Shown here in pieces: positions 58,001 through 64,000 of a DNA stretch of 64,000 nucleotides (the stretch's first letter is position 1; the number at the start of each line of letters is the position of its first letter). Source of the stretch: Neocallimastix lanati (nom. inval.) (taxonomy: Eukaryota; Neocallimastigomycota; Neocallimastigomycetes; Neocallimastigales; Neocallimastigaceae); the NCBI GenBank assembly GCA_016946835.1, contig JACVTC010000166.1, positions 280,420-344,419 on the forward strand, read 5' to 3'. The translations under genes were made by a program, and so were the position numbers. The notes under the pieces were generated by a model. That model did no database searches, was not told the origin of the DNA, and saw only the letters and a program-made list of their open reading frames with translations.

Positions 58001-61000
58001 CTTCTTTTGTGAATCAGGAGAATGTATTGAAACTATTGGTTATATGAATATTGATAGCATAATGTATACAAATGATAATACATCTGGAAAATGGGAAGAA
58101 AGAGAAAAAACAAATAACTGTTCACCATTAGAATATAATTATGTTAGTTATGATGGCTCACAACTGAAGGTATGCATGAGAAATGATAATGGCAACGCAT
58201 ATTCGGTAGTTGAACAAAGTAAGGATTATATGATAGCTATAGGATCAACGAATAGTTATCAAAAATTTATTGGTAATTCCGGATCATCAATCATTGGAAA
58301 GCCAGATGAAAAGGATGGTTATTATCTTATAAAAGATAATATTATAATTACTAATACAAGCGAAGAAAGTAATATTATTGTCATGTGTCAAAATACAGAA
58401 TGTACTATCATAAAAGCTGAAGATGGTTATTATCCAGATGCTAATGGAAACGCTTTTATCCATTGTACAAGCGAAGGCGAAAATATTACCTGTAAATTGG
58501 AAATAGTAAATAAATCATCTACATTTATTGATGCAGGAGATACAAGTCATTTAATTTATTGTGAAGTGGATACTGATAATAAAGTTTATTGTTCTTCATT
58601 TGAAAGTAATGCAGGTGAAGAAAAACAGGAACATTATGTAAGCGGTGATGAAAAACTTATTACCTGTACTTTCAATGGAGAAAAACCGGAATGTGTCATT
58701 GAAGGTGGTACCTTTAATGGATACTTTATTGATTCTGCACCACAACAAAGTACAGATAAAAAAATTATTAGATGTGCTAATTCTATTTGTGAAGAAATAA
58801 AAATAAGTGACTTAAATCTAACTGGACCTGGAAGTTTTAATAATGATGTTGATGGTATTTCAATAGAAATCAATGAAAGTACTTTTATCAAAGTAGAAAT
58901 TGGATGCGAAACAAGCTATCAATCCATTGACGTTGAAGCTAATGTATTCCCAGGAGTTCATGAAGAAAGAATAATTTCGGTTAAAATTGATAAAGACGGT
59001 AGTATTATTTATCTTGAAGATACTTCATTGGAAACTTGCGAAAGCAGTTGCATAAATGAAGTTTATTGTTGGGATTCTCAAAATAATAAAATTCAAACCG
59101 AAGTTAATCAAGTTTGTGAAAATATCAATGGAAAAAATCATGTAGAACTTACTGAAGCTGGAAAAGCCATTCTATTTTATGATAATAATGGAAAAAATAT
59201 TGAAGAGCCTACTATGGATACACCAAATATTATGGCTTATCAGTGCACTTTTGTGGAAGGTGAGAATTTACCCCAAGAAAAATGTATCCTTGTTAAGGGA
59301 TATCTTATTTCTAAAGATAATAAAATTCTTCAATGTAATGGATGGAAGCGTGAAGGATGTACCATTGTAGAAAATTCAGGTCCTTGTGTTGATGGAGATG
59401 AAGGAAGATTAGGAGAAGGAGATAATGGTAAAGAAGTTTGTTTCGGTAAAAATTTAGGAGTTCCTCTTCCAACAAAAGAAGATGAAGTAAGATATGCAGC
59501 ATTTCGAGTTAATAATGTTAAAAATAATTATGTTAATGAAATTTTCGGTAAGAATAAAGGAGAAATTGTTTTCCTTGCTTTAACTAAAAATTCAGTATTA
59601 GTAGCAGAAGACTCTGAAGCAATTAATGAAGGTATATATTTGAATTGGAGTGCTGAAAGCTTAGATGATGGTTTAATTGATTGTACTGTAAAAGGTAGTA
59701 TTGAAGAATGTAATATAAAAGCTGGGTTAGGGTATTATCTTGATGCTAGTTCTTTAATTAAAAAAGAGGAAAAACAAAGAAAAAGAAGTAATGAAAACGA
59801 TTCCTATAATTGGTTAATTAAATGTGAAAAGGGAACTAAATGTCAATTAATCTCACCAAATAAAGGTTATTATATAAATGCTGATGTTTCAAATGAGCTT
59901 CTTAAAGCATTAATTAGATGTCCTGATGAAACCTATTGTATTGCTTATGATGGAAATTCAAACGATATATATATAAATAATGATGATAGTAAACTTATTC
60001 AATGTAACTCAGATAAATGCTTAAGTGTTACTGAAAATACAAATATGTTAGGTAATACTAATATTCCTACTTATTTTAAAAATGCTGACGAAGCAGCTGA
60101 TGATTCATCTGTTTTGATAAAATGTTCTGGTACTTGTATAACAATATCGGCCGAAAGTAATAGTGTTTTTCTTAATGGTAACCTAAAGGTAGATATCACA
60201 AATGATAATGGAGAAAGTGGAAAACCTTTAATTATTTGTAATAATAAAAGTTACAGCGGAACAGATGCTTCCTCAATAGAATGTAAAACTTCAGAAGCAG
60301 AAGGAGCTGAGAGTTATTATATTAACGCTGGAGATTATATAACTAATAATAATAAAAAATTACCTCTTATTAAATGTGAATCAAATAGTGAATGTGAAAG
60401 TAAAGAAGCAATCATTGCTAAAGAAGCTTCTGAAGTCTTTTATATAAATAGTAATTATGGTGAAGAAAAAGATAATGAAAATTATTTGATTAAATGTACA
60501 TCCGATACAGAATGCGAATATTATAATAATGACAAAACCGATGACAATACTGAGCATTATGTTCATGGTGAAGCTGAAGGAATTAAAAATGCTATAATTG
60601 AATGTAATATGGAAGAAATAACGGTTAATGAGGAAGAAGAAAAGAAATATAAAGCTTCTTGTAGATTAATTGAAGATCCATTATCAAAAAATGTATATAT
60701 AAGTACTTATAATCAAAAACAAATCATTGTTTGCTCTACCACTGAATGTACTGCTCAAGATAATGGTTCAACTCCAAAGAAAACTGAATATTATATTAAC
60801 ACCGATCCAGAAAATAAAATAAATTCGCTTATTAAGTGTTCATATAATGATAATTGCATAACAGTTGAAGAATATGATGAATTTGAAAACGAAAATCAAG
60901 TTTTTTTAAATTCAAACTTTGGTAAAGCTGATGATGAAAATCAACTTATTAAATGTGAAGATGGTAGTTGTGAATTAGCTAAGAGTGGAGCTACACCAGA

Positions 61001-63965
61001 TAAACCAGAATATTATTTTAATTCAGGAGATTCAGATACTTCTGGTGATTATCGAGGTGATGTCATTGAATGTATTACAAATGAAGATAACAAAGTAACT
61101 TGTGACTCAATAACTTCGAGTGAAGGTAGTGTTTACATTAATGCCAATTATGATAATGATAAAAATGAAAATCAACTTATCATCTGTGAAAATAAAGTAT
61201 GTAAAGAAAAATTAATTGAATATACCGACGAAAAAACTGAATATACTTTTGTTAATGCTGGAAAAGAAAATGAAGGTGGCATAATCAAATGTTATAAAAC
61301 AATTAATAAAGGAAAATGTACAGTTAGTGAACTAGGTAAAGAAGAAACTTTTATTGATGATAATACTGGTCAGTTGATTGTTTGCGATGAGAATGGTTGT
61401 AAACCAAAATCTACAGGTGCTTCAACAGATAGTAATGAATATTATTTGAGTGGAGAGGAAATAATTAAGTGTGAAATTATTGATGGCGAAAAAATTTGTA
61501 AAAAAGTAGTACCTATTCCTACTATTGATGATGGGGTATTTATCGATTCATCTAATCCAAATCAAATCATTTATTGTGATGGTAATAAATGTTATTCTAA
61601 GCCATCCACTGCTGATGATGATAAACCTCAATACTTTATTAATGGTGATCCTGACAGTGATTTGATAGAATGTAGAAAGAATGGAGAAAAAATAACCTGC
61701 AAAGCCATTAATGGTAATGATGGTGATGTCTTTTTAAATGGAAGTTATCCAGAACCCGATCAAAATAATCAAATTATTAAATGTAATTCTGAAACATGTA
61801 TAGCCACTACCATATCCGGAGGTTCTGTGGATTCTGATGAAAATCCTCAATATTTCGTAAATACTGGAAATAAAAACAGTAATAAGATGAAAGATGCCTT
61901 AATTGTATGTGTGAAGTCAATTTGTGAATTAAAGGATGGTAGTATAAATGATGTGTATGTTAATAGTGATGAGGAAACAAAGAATGACAAGCCTTTAATT
62001 AAATGTGAAAAACTTGGATGCAGTATAAGTAGTAGTGGTGCCACCAAAGGTAATAATGAAATTTACATAAATGCTGGAAAGGATGAAGGAACTTCATCTG
62101 ATAATACCTCATCAAAAAAAGGTATTATTGAATGCTCTATTGATTCAAGTAATAAAAAGGTGACATGCATTGTAATGAAATCAGATGATGTTCAAGAAGG
62201 TCTCTATCTCAATTCAAATTACTCTGAGAACGGTGATACCAATCAAATGATTAAATGTACTAAAAAAGATGGATGTATAGGAATGACAATAACAGAGGGA
62301 ATAGATACAGAATATTATGTAAATGGAGAAAGTACTGGTCTAGAGAATGCCATTATAGCCTGCATGAATACAAAATGTGAGAAGCAAACACCAACAGGTG
62401 TTCCATCCTATTATGTAGGAAAAGATGAAAATGGCAATCAAGGGTTAATTGAATGTGTAGAGACCACAATTTCCAATCGAAGAAGATCCACAAGAAATAC
62501 TATTCAAAAATGTACTTGGAGGCCGGCTTTTACTTCTGAAGGTTATTATTTAAATAATGGGTATAATAAATTATCCTATCCACTGATTCAATGTGATTCC
62601 TCGGAAGGATGTAATACAGTAGAAGCCGAAATTGGATATTATATTAATGCTGGTAATTCACAGAAACCTGTAATTGTTTGCGAAAGAGAAAATAACGAAT
62701 GTTACGAAAGAACGTCTCCTATCTGTCCAGAACTAGCAATGGCTATTCCAGGAAATTATTGTTACGAAAATGGACAATTGAAATTCTATAAATCTAAAGA
62801 TTCTGATGTTGTCCATGCCTCCAAAAATAAAAGATATTTTCGTATCTGCTACCATTCCAAAGAACGGATTCCCAGGAATTCGAAGTTCAACATTTGCTTT
62901 ATTTAAAGTCTCATATTACTCCATAAATCGCTATTATAAAGTGGCTCCATTATTGTTGATAGGAACGGTAATGTGGTCGATTCCATGGATGGGGATCAAT
63001 CGGATTACACAATTTATACGTGTGATGAAATTACGAAAGTGTGTACAGAAAGTAAAGGTTGTTACCCCAACACCTATCTCTATGATGCCATCAATAAAAA
63101 GGCCATTCGTTGTAATGAGGAAGGAAAAAATGGAATACACTGATGAGGATGGGTATGTGATTGATAGTTCAGGTGGATCGAAGAAATCTATTATTATTTA
63201 TTGTAATAAGGATGGTGAAAACTGCTATATTATTAATCCTAACCAAATTAATGGTAATGGTCACGGTGGCCTTGATAACAATAGTAGCAATAAAATACCA
63301 AAAACGGTGTATTATACAAATGGTAATAACTTAATAAAATGTACCAATGGTATTTGTGTAAAAGTAAGTGTTAAGCCAGGGAATTATTTACGGTTACGTG
63401 AGAAAATGGAATACTTGGTATTATTCATTGTAACGCCAATAATGAATGTATCTTCATTTATCCTGATAGTGGTGTCAAATATTTAAATTCTGGTTCTGAT
63501 CGAAACCTTTATCCCCTTATTGAAATGTACCCTCAATGAGGGATGTTATGTAACAGAAGGTAATCCCGGATATTATCTCACTTCCTCCAGTAAGACTTAA
63601 TATTTTGTAAAAGTTTCATAACTTGTTACGAAATAAATCCCATCGAACACTATTATTTCAATGCTGACTGTACGGAAGAAAATAACACCATCATAAAATG
63701 TGTGGAAGCTGGTAATGTGATTTCCTGTTTCCTTGAAGATGCCCTCAGTGGTTATTATTTGACGAGTGAACCAGATATATTAGTTCATTGTCGTAATGGT
63801 TATAGATGTAAGAAATTCGTGTTCATAATGGTATCTCCGAGGAGCCCTAAAAGGAGAAGTTTCTATTAAAAAACGTTTCTGAATTTGAAAAGATCTTCAA
63901 TTCGAGATCAGAATTCTTTGAATAAGAAACTTTCTAAAAGAACGAATGAATTCACTAGAGGTTAA
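46077..63965 (+). CDS. Giant secreted scaffoldin-like repeat protein (ScaA type), at least ten exons
   Basis: Exons: to 46953, 47175-48128, 48728-49564, 49822-50247, 51831-52211, 52563-53411, 53568-54008, 54264-54647, 54971-55858 and 56098-63965, about 4600 residues. All introns are GT..AG and phase 1. The first-exon start is uncertain: ATG 46077 is in frame, but an AG at 46175-46176 and a GT at 46027 fit a separate signal-peptide exon. Exons 2-9 and the start of exon 10 encode about 280-residue modules (LFNCD..CKQTYGY, GKLCL, YVI, FYDN.Y, Y.C...GIC, NYII.., N.F.I). From about 58.3 kb shorter modules of 35-50 residues follow, of the pattern YYINAG..LIKC...C. The C terminus has GFPGIRSSTFALFKVS and a Lys/Arg-rich tail. 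It resembles scaffoldins of anaerobic-fungal cellulosomes, which bind dockerin-bearing enzymes. Eight or so one-base indels break the end. Confidence 0.8.
50248..51830 (+). repeat. Intron 4 of the scaffoldin-like gene with a minisatellite
   Basis: This 1583-bp intron is several times longer than its neighbours (156-599 bp). From about 50585 to 51290 it holds about fourteen tandem units of 35-47 bp with the core AACTAGTAATGATAATAAT, then AAAAAATAAACTT and an A run of variable length. A (TA)n block at 51170-51188 and a short foreign piece interrupt the array. A 12-T/19-A inverted run lies at 50270-50303. Confidence 0.8.
62806..63965 (+). other. 3' end of the scaffoldin-like gene, broken by about eight single-base indels
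   Basis: The frame changes near 62835, 62938, 63128, 63405, 63510, 63595, 63810, 63842 and 63882, mostly in runs of A, T or G. Between the breaks each frame gives coherent family sequence: ATIPKNGFPGIRSSTFALF, VVDSMDGDQSDYTIYTCDE, DGYVIDSSGGSKK, CNANNECIFIYPDSGVKYLN, CTLNEGCYVTEG, DCTEENNTIIKCVEAG and SIRDQNSLNKKLSKR. Conserved protein on both sides of every break suggests consensus errors near a contig end, or very recent decay. Confidence 0.7.
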
Positions 63966-64000
63966 TGATAATCAGAAAATATAATTGACACTTTTAAAAA

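Noticed and set aside
62806-63486. Separate gene downstream of the long scaffoldin exon
   Set aside because: Its frame alternates with two others to continue the same protein family, so it is the frameshifted end of the same gene.

Overview
The window looks like nuclear DNA of an anaerobic gut fungus (Neocallimastigomycota). The evidence is the extreme A+T content, short GT..AG introns, Ty1/copia retrotransposons with Asn-rich proteins, several secreted or glycan-active proteins, and a giant secreted Cys/Tyr repeat protein that resembles the ScaA-type scaffoldins known from fungal cellulosomes. This is inferred from sequence character only; no database was searched.

Layout. 1-1427 holds the 5' part of a two-domain glycosyltransferase (minus strand, runs off the window). 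2912-9574 is a graveyard of old copia copies, with leader sequences in inverted orientation, broken gag, a solo LTR and two broken host-gene pieces. 11211-12278 is a secreted SGNH/GDSL hydrolase. 13624-17313 holds two secreted-protein remnants and further LTR/leader relics. 17864-19618 is a three-exon lectin-GT34 glycosyltransferase. 22206-28532 is a full-length minus-strand copia element with TSD ATAAT. 28890-29897 is a two-exon secreted FkbM-like methyltransferase. 30178-34348 is a full-length LTR element with no recognisable coding (TSD ATTTT). 34387-40659 is a full-length plus-strand copia element whose two LTRs look identical (TSD AATCT). 41534-43222 is a palindromic copia derivative. About 46.0-64.0 kb is one very large scaffoldin-like gene with at least ten exons, damaged by single-base indels in its last 1.15 kb.

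Two themes stand out. First, the LTR families share an unusual 5' organisation. Directly after the 5' LTR lies a primer-binding site matching the 5' half of tRNA-Lys (anticodon loop back through the D arm). Next comes a leader with a tandem array of imperfect hairpins carrying a shared GTCA(A/G)C core, and then gag. Second, the scaffoldin-like gene is built from duplicated phase 1-1 exons, so whole modules can be gained or lost without breaking the frame. The host genes (two glycosyltransferases, SGNH hydrolase, methyltransferase, scaffoldin-like protein) all fit the secretory or cell-surface glycan side of the cell, but nothing shows that they are co-regulated.
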